DNA of 64,000 nt from Kineosporia aurantiaca JCM 3230. GTDB taxonomy: Bacteria > Actinomycetota > Actinomycetes > Actinomycetales > Kineosporiaceae. Positions 44,898 to 53,497 of this stretch are shown here, in pieces (position 1 is the stretch's first letter; each line of letters begins with the position of its first letter). Both the position numbers and the translations under genes were made by a program. The stretch spans positions 346,906 through 410,905 of the forward strand of contig JODP01000012.1 in NCBI GenBank assembly GCA_000719025.1. Direction: 5' to 3'. The notes below the pieces were generated by a model. It saw only the letters and a program-made list of their open reading frames with translations, did no database searches and had not been told where the DNA came from.

Positions 44898-44967
44898 TAC
44901 ATCCTCCACCAGGTCAGGTGACCGGCTCCGGGCGAGGGGTGGCCGCCGCGAAGCCTTGGGATGAACC

Positions 44968-44993
44968 GTGATCCACCGGGTGAGGTGGATCAC
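44968..44993. promoter_or_regulatory. Perfect inverted repeat in the divergent bkd / acyl-CoA dehydrogenase promoter
   Basis: GTGATCCACC-GGGTGA-GGTGGATCAC: two 10-bp arms, no mismatch, 6-base spacer. It lies 71 bp from the E1 alpha start and 46 bp from the predicted dehydrogenase start. That is the right place to control both operons. The symmetry suggests a dimeric regulator of GntR, TetR or MerR type, none of which is encoded next to it. Confidence 0.75.
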
Positions 44994-45038
44994 CCACAAT
45001 GTAGCCCGCTGCGCGGGGATCTGGGTACCGTGGGACGC

Positions 45039-46208
45039 GTGGACCCAGAACGGACTGGCCGCTTCGAGCTCTCGGCCGAACACGAGAACTTCCGCGACAG
45101 TGTGCGGGCGTTCGCCGAACGTGAGGTCGCCCCGCATGTCGCGCAGTGGGACCGGGAGCATCACTTCCCCCACCAACTGGTCGCCAAGATGGGCGATCTC
45201 GGGCTCTTCGGGCTGGTCGTGCCCGAGAAGTACGGCGGCGCGGGCGGCGACTTCACCAGCCTCTGCGTGGCGATCGAGGAACTCGGCCGGGTCGACCAGT
45301 CGATCGGGATCACCCTTTCGGCGGGGGTCGGGCTGGGGATCAACCCGATCCTGACGTTCGGCGACGACGCCCAGAAGGAACGCTGGCTGCCGGACCTGGT
45401 GGCCGGGCGGGCACTGGCCGGGTTCGGCCTGACCGAGCCGGGCGCCGGATCGGACGCGGGCGGCACCCGCACCCGGGCCCGGCGCGAGGGCCCGGACTGG
45501 GTGGTGGACGGCACCAAGCAGTTCATCACCAACTCCGGCACCCCGATCACCTCGGTGGTCTCGGTGACCGCGCGGCACGAGGACGGCTCGATCTCGACCT
45601 TCCTGGTGCCCTCCGGCACACCCGGTTTCCAGGTCGGCCCGGCGTACGACAAGCTCGGCTGGCGGATCTCGGACACCCACCCGCTCACCCTGGACGGCGT
45701 GCGCCTGCCGGCCGAGAACCTGCTCGGCGTGCAGGGCCGCGGCTTCCACCAGTTCCTGGCCATCCTGGACGACGGCCGGATCGCCATCTCGGCGCTCGCC
45801 CTCGGCCTGGCCCGGGCCTGCCTGGAGCAGTCGCTCAGGTACGCGGGCGAACGGGAGACCTTCGGCCGGCCGATCGGCAGCCGCCAGGCCGTCGCCTTCT
45901 CCCTGGCCGACCTGGCCACCGCGATCGAGGCGGCCCGCCTGCTGACCTACCGGGCGGCCGCCCTCAAGGACGAAGGAGCACCCCCGAAAGTGGTGAAACA
46001 GGCGGCGGCGATGGCGAAGCTGTTCAGCAGCGAGGCCGCGGTGGACGCGACCCGGGTCGCCACCCAGGTCTTCGGCGGGTACGGCTTCATGGAGGAGTAC
46101 CCGGTGGCCCGCTTCTACCGGGACGCGAAGATCCTGGAGATCGGCGAAGGGACGTCGGAGGTCCAGCGCCTGGTGATCAGCCGCGGGCTCGGGCTGCCGG
46201 TCGAATAG
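45039..46208 (+). CDS. Acyl-CoA dehydrogenase (FadE19/isovaleryl-type)
   Basis: 389 residues from the GTG beginning VDPERTGRFELS, preceded by GTGGGA. Family signatures are GFGLTEPGAGSDAGGTRTRA in the middle and QVFGGYGFMEEYPVARFYRDAKILEIGEGTSEVQ near the end, with the catalytic Glu in EGTSE. It should oxidise a branched acyl-CoA made by the divergent BCKDH complex, passing electrons to ETF. It starts a five-gene operon. An upstream ATG at 44961 lies inside or before the palindrome and is unlikely. Confidence 0.9.
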   Translation: MDPERTGRFELSAEHENFRDSVRAFAEREVAPHVAQWDREHHFPHQLVAKMGDLGLFGLVVPEKYGGAGGDFTSLCVAIEELGRVDQSIGITLSAGVGLGINPILTFGDDAQKERWLPDLVAGRALAGFGLTEPGAGSDAGGTRTRARREGPDWVVDGTKQFITNSGTPITSVVSVTARHEDGSISTFLVPSGTPGFQVGPAYDKLGWRISDTHPLTLDGVRLPAENLLGVQGRGFHQFLAILDDGRIAISALALGLARACLEQSLRYAGERETFGRPIGSRQAVAFSLADLATAIEAARLLTYRAAALKDEGAPPKVVKQAAAMAKLFSSEAAVDATRVATQVFGGYGFMEEYPVARFYRDAKILEIGEGTSEVQRLVISRGLGLPVE

Positions 46209-46210
46209 GG

Positions 46211-47737
46211 ATGGACGACGTCGAGAAGTCCCTGATCGCGGCCGCTTCCGCCACGCTCTCGCCCAGCCCGGCCGCGGCCGCCCGGCTGGCCAAGGCCGGC
46301 AAGCTCTACGTCCGCGAGCGGATCGCCCTGCTCGCCGACCCGGGCAGCTTCGTGGAGGACGGCCAGCTGGCCAACGCCCTGGCCGGGAACCTGCCGGCCG
46401 ACGGCGTGGTCACCGGCGCCTGCCTGGTCGAGGGCCGCCCCGCCCTGGTGGTGGCCAACGACAGCGGGGTGAAGGCCGGTTCGTGGGGGGCCCGGACGGT
46501 GGAGAAGATCGTCCGGATCACCGAACGTGCCCTCAGCGAGGAACTGCCGATCTTCTGGCTGGTCGACTCGGCCGGCGCCCGGATCACCGACCAGGTGGCG
46601 CTGTTCCCGGGCCGGCGCGGGGCCGGGCGGATCTTCCACAACCAGGTCAAGCTTTCCGGCAAGGTGCCCCAGATCTGTTGCCTGTTCGGCCCTTCCGCGG
46701 CCGGCGGCGCGTACATCCCGGCGTTCTGCGACATCGTCATCATGGTCGACGGAAACGCCAGCATGTACCTCGGCTCGCCCCGGATGGCCGAGGTCACCGT
46801 CGGCGAGAAGATCTCCCTGGAGGAGCTCGGCGGCGCTCGCATGCACACCGAGATCTCCGGCTGCGGAGACCTTCTGGCCACCGACGACGAGGACGCGATC
46901 GAGCAGGCCCGCGACTTCTTCGGCTACCTGCCCACCTGCTGGCGGGAACCCGCTCCCGAGACCGAAGCGGCCGAACCGGCACGTGTTCTGGACGACGAGA
47001 GCGTGCCACGGGCCGAACAGGTTCCCTTCGACATCCACACAGTGATCGACGGACTGGTGGACGAGGAGAGTTTCTTCGAGATCAAGCCCGGTTTCGCCGC
47101 CGAGATCGTCACCGGGCTGGGCCGGATCGAGGGCCTGCCGGTCGGGATCGTGGCCAGCAACTCCGCGGTCCGCGGCGGCGTGCTGTTCGTCGACTCGGCC
47201 GACAAGACCGCCCGTTTCATCGAGTTCTGCGACGCCTTCAACCTGCCCCTGGTCTACCTGGCCGACGTGCCCGGCTTCATGATCGGCAAGGACGTGGAGC
47301 GTCAGGGCATCATCCGGCACGGCGCCAAGATGATCACCGCGGTCTCCGAGGCCACGGTGCCGCAGATCTCGGTGATCGTGCGCAAGGCCTACGGCGCCGG
47401 GCTCTACGCGATGAACGGGCCCGGCTTCGAGCCGGACGCCTGCCTGGCCCTGCCCACCGCCCGGATCGCCGTGATGGGCCCGGACCCGGCCGTGCGGGCG
47501 GTCTACGCCAACCGGATCGACGAGCTCACCGACGAGGCCGAGCGGGCGGCGTTCATCGCCGAGCGCAAGGCCGAGTACGAGATCGACGTGAACCTGCTGA
47601 ACCTGGCCGCGGAACTGGTGATCGACGCAGTGGTCCAGCCGGGCGACCTCCGGGCCGAACTGGCCCGCCGTCTGAGCCTTCTCGCGGGCAAGGTGCGACC
47701 CCGGGTGGACAAGCGACACGGGGTGCGGCCGGTATGA
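46211..47737 (+). CDS. Acyl-CoA carboxylase beta (carboxyltransferase) subunit
   Basis: 508 residues with both halves of the crotonase-like carboxyltransferase fold. The N-half has LFGPSAAGGAYIPAFCD (acyl-CoA oxyanion region) and the C-half has LADVPGFMIGKDVERQGIIRHGAK and VIVRKAYGAGLYAM. It transfers CO2 from carboxybiotin to an acyl-CoA; the gene order suggests methylcrotonyl- or a related branched acyl-CoA. Three bases separate the dehydrogenase stop and this ATG. The biotin-carrying alpha subunit, normally adjacent, is absent from the window. Confidence 0.88.
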   Translation: MDDVEKSLIAAASATLSPSPAAAARLAKAGKLYVRERIALLADPGSFVEDGQLANALAGNLPADGVVTGACLVEGRPALVVANDSGVKAGSWGARTVEKIVRITERALSEELPIFWLVDSAGARITDQVALFPGRRGAGRIFHNQVKLSGKVPQICCLFGPSAAGGAYIPAFCDIVIMVDGNASMYLGSPRMAEVTVGEKISLEELGGARMHTEISGCGDLLATDDEDAIEQARDFFGYLPTCWREPAPETEAAEPARVLDDESVPRAEQVPFDIHTVIDGLVDEESFFEIKPGFAAEIVTGLGRIEGLPVGIVASNSAVRGGVLFVDSADKTARFIEFCDAFNLPLVYLADVPGFMIGKDVERQGIIRHGAKMITAVSEATVPQISVIVRKAYGAGLYAMNGPGFEPDACLALPTARIAVMGPDPAVRAVYANRIDELTDEAERAAFIAERKAEYEIDVNLLNLAAELVIDAVVQPGDLRAELARRLSLLAGKVRPRVDKRHGVRPV

Positions 47738-47883
47738 ACCTGGAGGTGAAGGGCGCGGCGTCGGACGCCGAACTGGCCGCGCTGGTAGCCGCGCTGTCCT
47801 GCGTCCTCAAACCGGCCCCCACGAACAGGGCCACCTGGCGAGAGACTCGACGAAAGGCCCTGGGGATGCATCGTGGCGCGTGA
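47734..47883 (+). CDS. Acyl-CoA carboxylase epsilon-like subunit
   Basis: Very small protein of 49 residues starting at the ATG that overlaps the carboxyltransferase stop (ATGA). The sequence has the epsilon-subunit pattern: a short strand, then SDAELAALVAAL, then a C-terminal segment with Trp in TWRETRRKAL. In Streptomyces and mycobacteria such peptides stabilise AccA-AccD complexes. Its 3' end overlaps the MaoC start by 11 bases. Identification rests on pattern and position, since so short a protein gives weak similarity. Confidence 0.7.
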   Translation: MNLEVKGAASDAELAALVAALSCVLKPAPTNRATWRETRRKALGMHRGA

Positions 47884-48343
47884 GATTGAACAGCGGGGGC
47901 TGTATTTCGAGGAATTCGAAGTAGGGACGCGGTACCGTCACCGCCCGGGGCGGACGGTGACCGAGGCCGACAACGTGCTGTTCACCACTTTGACCATGAA
48001 CACCCAGTCGCTGCATCTGGACGCGGCGTTCGCCGCCACCCAGGAGCCGTTCCGCCAGCGCCTGGTCAACTCGATGTTCACCCTTGCGACTCTGGTCGGC
48101 CTGTCCGTGGCCCAGCTCACCGAGGGCACTCTGGTGGCCAACCTCGGATTCAGCGAGATCTCCTTTCTTGGGCCGCTGTTCATCGGCGACACGCTCTACG
48201 CGGCCACCACCGTCCTGGAGGCCCGCGAGTCGAAGTCCCGCCCCGGCGAGGGCGTGGTCACCCTGGAGCACGTCGGCCGCAACCAGGACGACGTGGTGGT
48301 CGCCCGGGCGGTCCGGGCCACCCTGGTCAGGAAGCAGCCCTGA
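47873..48343 (+). CDS. MaoC-family enoyl-CoA hydratase-like protein
   Basis: 156 residues with a single hot-dog domain. The family opening FEEFEVGTRYRHRPGRTVTEADN is followed by NTQSLHLDAAFA, which carries the hydratase 2 motif residues, and by GPLFIGDTLYA. The GTG start lies inside the end of the epsilon-like gene. It probably hydrates an enoyl-CoA intermediate between the dehydrogenase and the lyase. Confidence 0.87.
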   Translation: MAREIEQRGLYFEEFEVGTRYRHRPGRTVTEADNVLFTTLTMNTQSLHLDAAFAATQEPFRQRLVNSMFTLATLVGLSVAQLTEGTLVANLGFSEISFLGPLFIGDTLYAATTVLEARESKSRPGEGVVTLEHVGRNQDDVVVARAVRATLVRKQP

Positions 48344-49155
48344 TGTTCGTTCCCCGCGGCCCGGCCTGGCTGTTCTGCCCCGCCGACCGGCCCGACCGAT
48401 ACGGCAAGGCCGCCTCCGCGGCCGACGTGGTCATCCTGGACCTTGAGGACGCCGTGGCCCTCAAGGACAAACCCGCTGCCCGGCAGGCCCTGATCGACCA
48501 TCCGCTCGACCCGGCCCGCACGGTCGTCCGGCTCAATCCGGCCCCGGCCGCCGACCTCGAGGCTCTGCGGAACACGCAGTACACCACCGTGATGCTGGCC
48601 AAAACCGAATCTGCCGAGCAGGTCACAGCGTTGGCCCCGCTAAACGTCGTAGCATTGGTCGAGACCGCGCGCGGGGTGCTCCAGAGTGCAGCCATCACGG
48701 CGGCCGAGAACACCGTCGGGCTGATGTGGGGAGCCGAAGACCTCGTCGCGAGCCTGGGCGGCACGTCCAGTCGGCACCCGGACGGCCGGTACCGCGAGGT
48801 CGCCCGGACGGCCCGCTCGGCCGTGCTATTGGCTGCCGGCGCCTACGACCGGTTGCGTTTGGACGCGGTTCACCTGGACTTCCGGGATCTGGACGGGCTG
48901 CGCACCGAGGTGGAGGACGCGGTCGCCAGCGGCTTCGACGGGACCGTGGCCATCCATCCCGGCCAGGTACCGGTAATCCGCGAGGGCTACCGGCCGCCGC
49001 AAGCCCAGCTCGACTGGGCGCGAGCGGTTCTCGAGGCCGCTACAGCCCAGCGTGGAGTCTTTGCTTTCGAGGGTCAGATGGTGGATGCGCCGGTCCTGCG
49101 TCACGCCGAGGCGTTGCTGAACCGGGCCCGGTACTCCGACGCCGAGAGCCCGTAG
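48343..49155 (+). CDS. CitE-like beta-hydroxyacyl-CoA lyase (HpcH/HpaI aldolase family)
   Basis: 270 residues of the citrate-lyase-beta-like TIM barrel. Conserved segments are WLFCPADRPDRYGKAA, VVILDLEDAV (metal-binding Glu), VRLNP, VALVETARGVL and GLMWGAEDL. The M. tuberculosis orthologue in the bkd region (Rv2498c) is described as a beta-hydroxyacyl-CoA lyase, a good guess here. The ATG shares a base with the MaoC stop. Its last 55 bases overlap the convergent AraC gene. Confidence 0.87.
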   Translation: MFVPRGPAWLFCPADRPDRYGKAASAADVVILDLEDAVALKDKPAARQALIDHPLDPARTVVRLNPAPAADLEALRNTQYTTVMLAKTESAEQVTALAPLNVVALVETARGVLQSAAITAAENTVGLMWGAEDLVASLGGTSSRHPDGRYREVARTARSAVLLAAGAYDRLRLDAVHLDFRDLDGLRTEVEDAVASGFDGTVAIHPGQVPVIREGYRPPQAQLDWARAVLEAATAQRGVFAFEGQMVDAPVLRHAEALLNRARYSDAESP

Positions 49156-49982
49156 TGAGCCCGGAACCGGCGGGCGAAGTGGTTCTGGTCCGGCCAGCCC
49201 ACCGCGCGGGCGATCTGGGTGATCGGCTCGCGGCTGCGGACCAGCAGGGTCGCCGCGCTCTCGAGCCGGTGCTGGGAGAGGTAGGCCATGGGCGGCAGGC
49301 CGGTGGTGGTCTTGAACAGGCGCACCAGATAGCCGGGCGCCAGGTGCAGCTCGGCGGCCAGTTCGGTGAGCGTCCAGGGGTGGGCCGGGTCGGCCTCCAG
49401 CAGGGTCATCGCCTGGGTCACGGCCGGGTGTGCGCGCGGTGACGGGGGCTGACCCGCAGCCCGGGCCAGGCTGGCCAGGAACAGGGTGAGGTGGCCGATG
49501 ATGTCGGCCCGGTACCCGGCCATCGGCCGCTCCCGCAGCCGGCCGAGCGCATCGAGATGCCCCGAACAGACGGACATCTCGGCGTCGTTCAACCGGGCCA
49601 CCAGAATGCCGCGCCGGTTGTGGGCGTAGGGGCCGGTCCAGAGCAGATGGCCCAGCAGTGGATCGTCCCGGGTCCAGCCCAGTTCCCGCCGCAGCAGGTC
49701 GACCGAGAAGCAGCAGTTGTAGACCACCAGGCCGGAGCAGTCACCGTAGCCGTGCCAGGCTCCGGGCCGCAGCAGCACCACGTCGCCGGCGGTCAGCGGA
49801 CGCGGCCCGGCCGGTGAGCGGTGCACTCCGGAACCAGCCACCACGATCGCGATCTCGACGAAGCTGTGGGTGTGGTCCGGGTGCGCCTGCTCGTGCAGGT
49901 ACCGCCCGGCCCAGGCCAGCGAGCCGTCGGTGAAGAACAGGGTGCCGTCGACCTGCTCGATCGGTGGCTCGGCGAGCAGCAC
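49101..49982 (-). CDS. AraC-family transcriptional regulator
   Basis: 293 residues: an N-terminal cupin sensor domain with HPDHTHSFVEIAIVVAGSG and RPGAWHGYGD, and a C-terminal double helix-turn-helix with WTLTELAAELHLAPGYLVRLFKTTTGLPP and ITQIARAVGWPDQNHFARRFRAHYG. Sugar-type AraC proteins have this layout. It is divergent from a secreted GH3 glycosidase gene 189 bp away, so control of that gene is likely. Its 3' end overlaps the lyase gene by 55 bp. Confidence 0.92.
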   Translation of the reverse strand: MLLAEPPIEQVDGTLFFTDGSLAWAGRYLHEQAHPDHTHSFVEIAIVVAGSGVHRSPAGPRPLTAGDVVLLRPGAWHGYGDCSGLVVYNCCFSVDLLRRELGWTRDDPLLGHLLWTGPYAHNRRGILVARLNDAEMSVCSGHLDALGRLRERPMAGYRADIIGHLTLFLASLARAAGQPPSPRAHPAVTQAMTLLEADPAHPWTLTELAAELHLAPGYLVRLFKTTTGLPPMAYLSQHRLESAATLLVRSREPITQIARAVGWPDQNHFARRFRAHYGLSASEYRARFSNASA

Positions 49983-50171
49983 GGCGTCTCCCTCGACGTG
50001 GTGAAACGTCCAAAACGGTAGGAACCGCGCGCGGCCCCGTCAACCGTTGCCGGGGAACCAGCGCCGACCGGAGCGGGGTCAATTTCGGCCTACTGCTGGG
50101 GCATCCCGGCCTATCCGCGGTGGGCTCGCAGGCTGAACGATGCAGGCCTCGGACCGAAAGGAAGAGATCCC

Positions 50172-52343
50172 ATGCCCCGAAAGCCCTTTCATCGAAGTCT
50201 GCTGGCCCTGAGCGCCACCGCCCTGGCCGTCGCGCCGCTCCTGGCCATCACCGGCCCACCCGCCCAGGCGGCTCAGACGGCTCAGACGGCCGACTGCCCT
50301 TGGATGAACGTCCGCCAGTCCCCCGACGACCGCGCCCGGCTCCTGCTCAAGGCCAGCACGCTCGACCAGGAGCTGCGGTGGCTCGACGAGCAGGCCGCCA
50401 ACAACCCCACCCAGACCACGTTCAACGGCGTCACCTATCCCGTCCAGGTGGCCTGCACGCCCACTGTCACCTACTCCGACGGCCCCGACGCGATCCGCAA
50501 CCCCGGCGGCGTCACCGCCTTCCCGGCCCCGATCGCCCAGGCCGCCACCTGGGACGTGGGCCTGGCCCAGGCGAAGGGACGGGCCCTCGCCGACGAGGCG
50601 TTCGGGAAGAAGCGCAACGTCATGCTGGCCCCCGGTATCGCCAGCGGACGCACGCCCCTCTCGGGCCGCACCCCGGAGTACCTCGGCGAGGACACCCTGC
50701 TGGCGGGCACGCTGGCCGCGGCCGGGGTCAAGGGCATCCAGCAGGAGGGGAAGGTCGGGGCCACGCTGAAGCACTACGTGGCCAACGAGCAGGAGCTGGA
50801 CCGCCAGACCAGCTCCTCGAACCTCGACGAGCGCACCTTCCACGAGGTCTACGACCTGCCCTTCAAGGTTGCCCTGCAGGCCGACCCGGCGTCCGTCATG
50901 TGCTCCTACAACCAGGTCAACCACGTGTACGCGTGCGAGAACCCGATCCTTGACGCGCTCAGGGCCGACACCGGCTGGAAGGGCTACGTGATGTCGGACT
51001 TCGGGTCGGTGCACTCCACCGCACCCTCGCTGAAGGCCGGCCTGGACCAGGAGCTCAACCGGCCGATCTGGTACACCCCGGACCGGATCAAGGCCGCCCT
51101 GGCCGAGGGCGGCATCACCCGCAAGGACATCGACAGCGCCGCCTTCCGCGTGGTCCGGACCTACTTCAAGGCCGGGCTGTTCGACCACCCGCTGCCCGCC
51201 GAGGCCGCCGCCGACGTCTCCACCGCGCAGCACCGGGCCACTGCCCGGCAGATCGTCGAGCAGGGCTCGGTGCTGCTGAAGAACTCCGGCGTCCTGCCGC
51301 TGAAAGACCGCAAGCAGAAGATCGCGGTGATCGGCCCGACCGCCTCGAACACCCCGAACGCCAACGGCATCAGCGCCCGAACCGCCTGCTCGGAACTGTT
51401 CCGCACGACGCCCTCGGTCACCTGCGACCCGATCTCCCCGCTGGACGGGATCACCGCGCGCGCAGCCCGAAGCGGCAGCACCGTGACGTTCGCCAACGGT
51501 GACGACGTGGCCGCCGCCGCAGCCGTGGCCAAAGCCGCGGACGTGGTGTTCGTCTTCGGCTGGTCCGGCATGGGCGAGTTCACCGACCTGACTTCCCTCT
51601 CACTCGCGCAGAACGGCGATGCCCTGATCAACGCGGTGACCGTGGCCAACCCGAACACCGTCGCGGTGCTGGAGACCGGCAGCGCGGTCACCATGCCCTG
51701 GCTGGGCCAGGTCAAGGCGGTCGTCGAGGCCTGGTACCCCGGTCAGCAGCAGGGCAACGCGCTGGCCCGGCTGCTCTGGGGCGACGTGAACTTCACCGGC
51801 AAGCTCCCGATGACCTTTCCGAAGTCCGAGGCCGACCTGCCCACGCCCACGGTCGCGCAGTACCCGGGCACGGTGGTCGACGGCATCCGCCAGGTCGACT
51901 ACAGCGAGGGACTGGCCGTCGGGCACAAGTGGTACGACAGCCAGGGCATCGACCCGCTCTTCGAGTTCGGCCACGGCCTCTCGTACACCCGCTTCGCCTA
52001 CGACCGGCTCCGGGTCAAGGCCGCCGAGGCCGGAATCGAGGTGAGTTTCCGGGTTCGCAACACCGGTGACCGGGCCGGCACCGAGACCCCGCAGGTCTAT
52101 CTCACCCTGCCCGCCGCCACCGGCGAGCCCGGCAAGCGCCTGGTCGGGTTCGGCCAGGTCGCCCTCGCCCCCGGATCGGCCCGGACGGTGTCGGTGACGA
52201 TCCGCGAAGGCTCGGCCGACCACCCGCTGTCGATCTGGGACACCCGGGCCGACCAATGGCGGACGCTTCCGGGCAGCTACCGGCTGCAGGTCGGCGGCTC
52301 GTCCCGGGACCTGCCGCTGAGCACCCGCCTCAAGCTCGGCTAG
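50172..52343 (+). CDS. Secreted glycoside hydrolase family 3 (beta-glucosidase-like)
   Basis: 723 residues with a Sec signal peptide (positively charged start, hydrophobic core, cleavage near AQA). The catalytic nucleophile is the Asp in GYVMSDFGSVHS; substrate-binding Lys-His are in TLKHYVANEQ. The second alpha/beta domain has LLKNSGVLPL and a C-terminal fibronectin-III-like domain ends the protein. It should release sugars from beta-linked glycans or glycosides outside the cell. AAGGAAGAG precedes the ATG. Its TAG and the thiolase TAG share the palindrome CTAG. Confidence 0.92.
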   Translation: MPRKPFHRSLLALSATALAVAPLLAITGPPAQAAQTAQTADCPWMNVRQSPDDRARLLLKASTLDQELRWLDEQAANNPTQTTFNGVTYPVQVACTPTVTYSDGPDAIRNPGGVTAFPAPIAQAATWDVGLAQAKGRALADEAFGKKRNVMLAPGIASGRTPLSGRTPEYLGEDTLLAGTLAAAGVKGIQQEGKVGATLKHYVANEQELDRQTSSSNLDERTFHEVYDLPFKVALQADPASVMCSYNQVNHVYACENPILDALRADTGWKGYVMSDFGSVHSTAPSLKAGLDQELNRPIWYTPDRIKAALAEGGITRKDIDSAAFRVVRTYFKAGLFDHPLPAEAAADVSTAQHRATARQIVEQGSVLLKNSGVLPLKDRKQKIAVIGPTASNTPNANGISARTACSELFRTTPSVTCDPISPLDGITARAARSGSTVTFANGDDVAAAAAVAKAADVVFVFGWSGMGEFTDLTSLSLAQNGDALINAVTVANPNTVAVLETGSAVTMPWLGQVKAVVEAWYPGQQQGNALARLLWGDVNFTGKLPMTFPKSEADLPTPTVAQYPGTVVDGIRQVDYSEGLAVGHKWYDSQGIDPLFEFGHGLSYTRFAYDRLRVKAAEAGIEVSFRVRNTGDRAGTETPQVYLTLPAATGEPGKRLVGFGQVALAPGSARTVSVTIREGSADHPLSIWDTRADQWRTLPGSYRLQVGGSSRDLPLSTRLKLG

Positions 52344-53485
52344 AGCAGTTCGAGGACGGTGGCGTTGGCCTGCCCGCCGCCCTCACACATGGTCTGCAGC
52401 CCGTACCGGGTTCCGGTGTCCCGCAGGTGATGCACCAGCGTCGTCATCAGGCGGGCGCCGGAACCCCCGAGCGGGTGCCCGAGCGCGATCGCCCCACCGT
52501 GGGGGTTCAGCGCCTTCGCGTCCGCGCCGATCTCGGCCAGCCAGGCCAGCGGCACCGGCGCGAACGCCTCGTTCACCTCGAACGCCCCGATCTCGTCCAG
52601 GCGCAGCCCGGACCGGGCAAGGGCCTTCTCGGTGGCCGGGATCGGCCCGGTGAGCATCAGCACCGGGTCCGACCCGGTCACCACCGCCGTGTGCACCCGC
52701 GCGATCGGGGTCAGGCCCAGCTCGGCGGCCTTTTCCGACGTCGTCATCAGCAGCCCGGCCGACCCGTCCGAGATCTGTGAGGCATTGCCCGCGCTGATCA
52801 CCCCGTCCGCCTTGAACGGAGTCTTCAGCGCGGCCAGCTGCTCCAGGGAACCGCCCCGCCGCACCCCTTCGTCGGTGGACACAACCGTGCCGTCCGCCAG
52901 GGTGACCGGCGCGATCTGCCCGTCGAAGCGTCCATAATCCTGGGCCGCGGCCGCCTTCTCATGGGACGCGAGGGAGAACTCGTCGAGCTGCGTGCGGGTC
53001 AGTTTCCAGCGCTCGGCAATGAGTTCGGCGCCGATGCCCTGATTCGGCTCGACCCCGTAGCGCGCCCGGAACCCGGCGCCGAGCGCGTCCTGCCCCATGG
53101 CCGAGGACCCCATCGGCACCCGGCTCATCGATTCGACCCCACCTGCCACGACGACGTCGTAGTGCCCCGCGATCAGCCCGGCCGCCGCGAAATGCACCGA
53201 CTGCTGCGACGATCCGCACTGCCGGTCCACGGTGACGCCCGGTACCGACTCCGGCCAGCCCGCCGCCAGCAGGGCCGTGCGCGCGATGTCGCCGGTCTGC
53301 TCGCCCGCCTGGGACACGCAACCCCAGATCACGTCGTCCACCACCGCCGGATCAAGCCCGCTGCGCTCGGCCAGTGCGGTCAGCACGTGGGCCGAGAGGT
53401 CGGCCGGATGCACGCCGGACAGGCCCCCCTTGCGCTTGCCGACCGGTGTCCGCACGGCCTCGACGATCACGGCGTCCCGCGTCAT
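52340..53485 (-). CDS. Acetyl-CoA acetyltransferase (thiolase)
   Basis: 381 residues. The acyl-accepting Cys is in VDRQCGSSQQSVHFAA, the GHP motif in GGAIALGHPLGGSGAR, and the second Cys in MCEGGGQANATV. FadA/ThlA-type thiolases of this length cleave or form 3-oxoacyl-CoA. It stands downstream of the GMC oxidoreductase gene with 12 bp between, suggesting joint transcription, though no metabolic link is evident. Confidence 0.92.
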   Translation of the reverse strand: MTRDAVIVEAVRTPVGKRKGGLSGVHPADLSAHVLTALAERSGLDPAVVDDVIWGCVSQAGEQTGDIARTALLAAGWPESVPGVTVDRQCGSSQQSVHFAAAGLIAGHYDVVVAGGVESMSRVPMGSSAMGQDALGAGFRARYGVEPNQGIGAELIAERWKLTRTQLDEFSLASHEKAAAAQDYGRFDGQIAPVTLADGTVVSTDEGVRRGGSLEQLAALKTPFKADGVISAGNASQISDGSAGLLMTTSEKAAELGLTPIARVHTAVVTGSDPVLMLTGPIPATEKALARSGLRLDEIGAFEVNEAFAPVPLAWLAEIGADAKALNPHGGAIALGHPLGGSGARLMTTLVHHLRDTGTRYGLQTMCEGGGQANATVLELL

Positions 53486-53497
53486 GGCGACTCCTAC

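Noticed and set aside
44968..44993. The bkd palindrome as a transcription terminator
   Set aside because: It lies between divergent starts, not after a gene, and has no T-run on either side.
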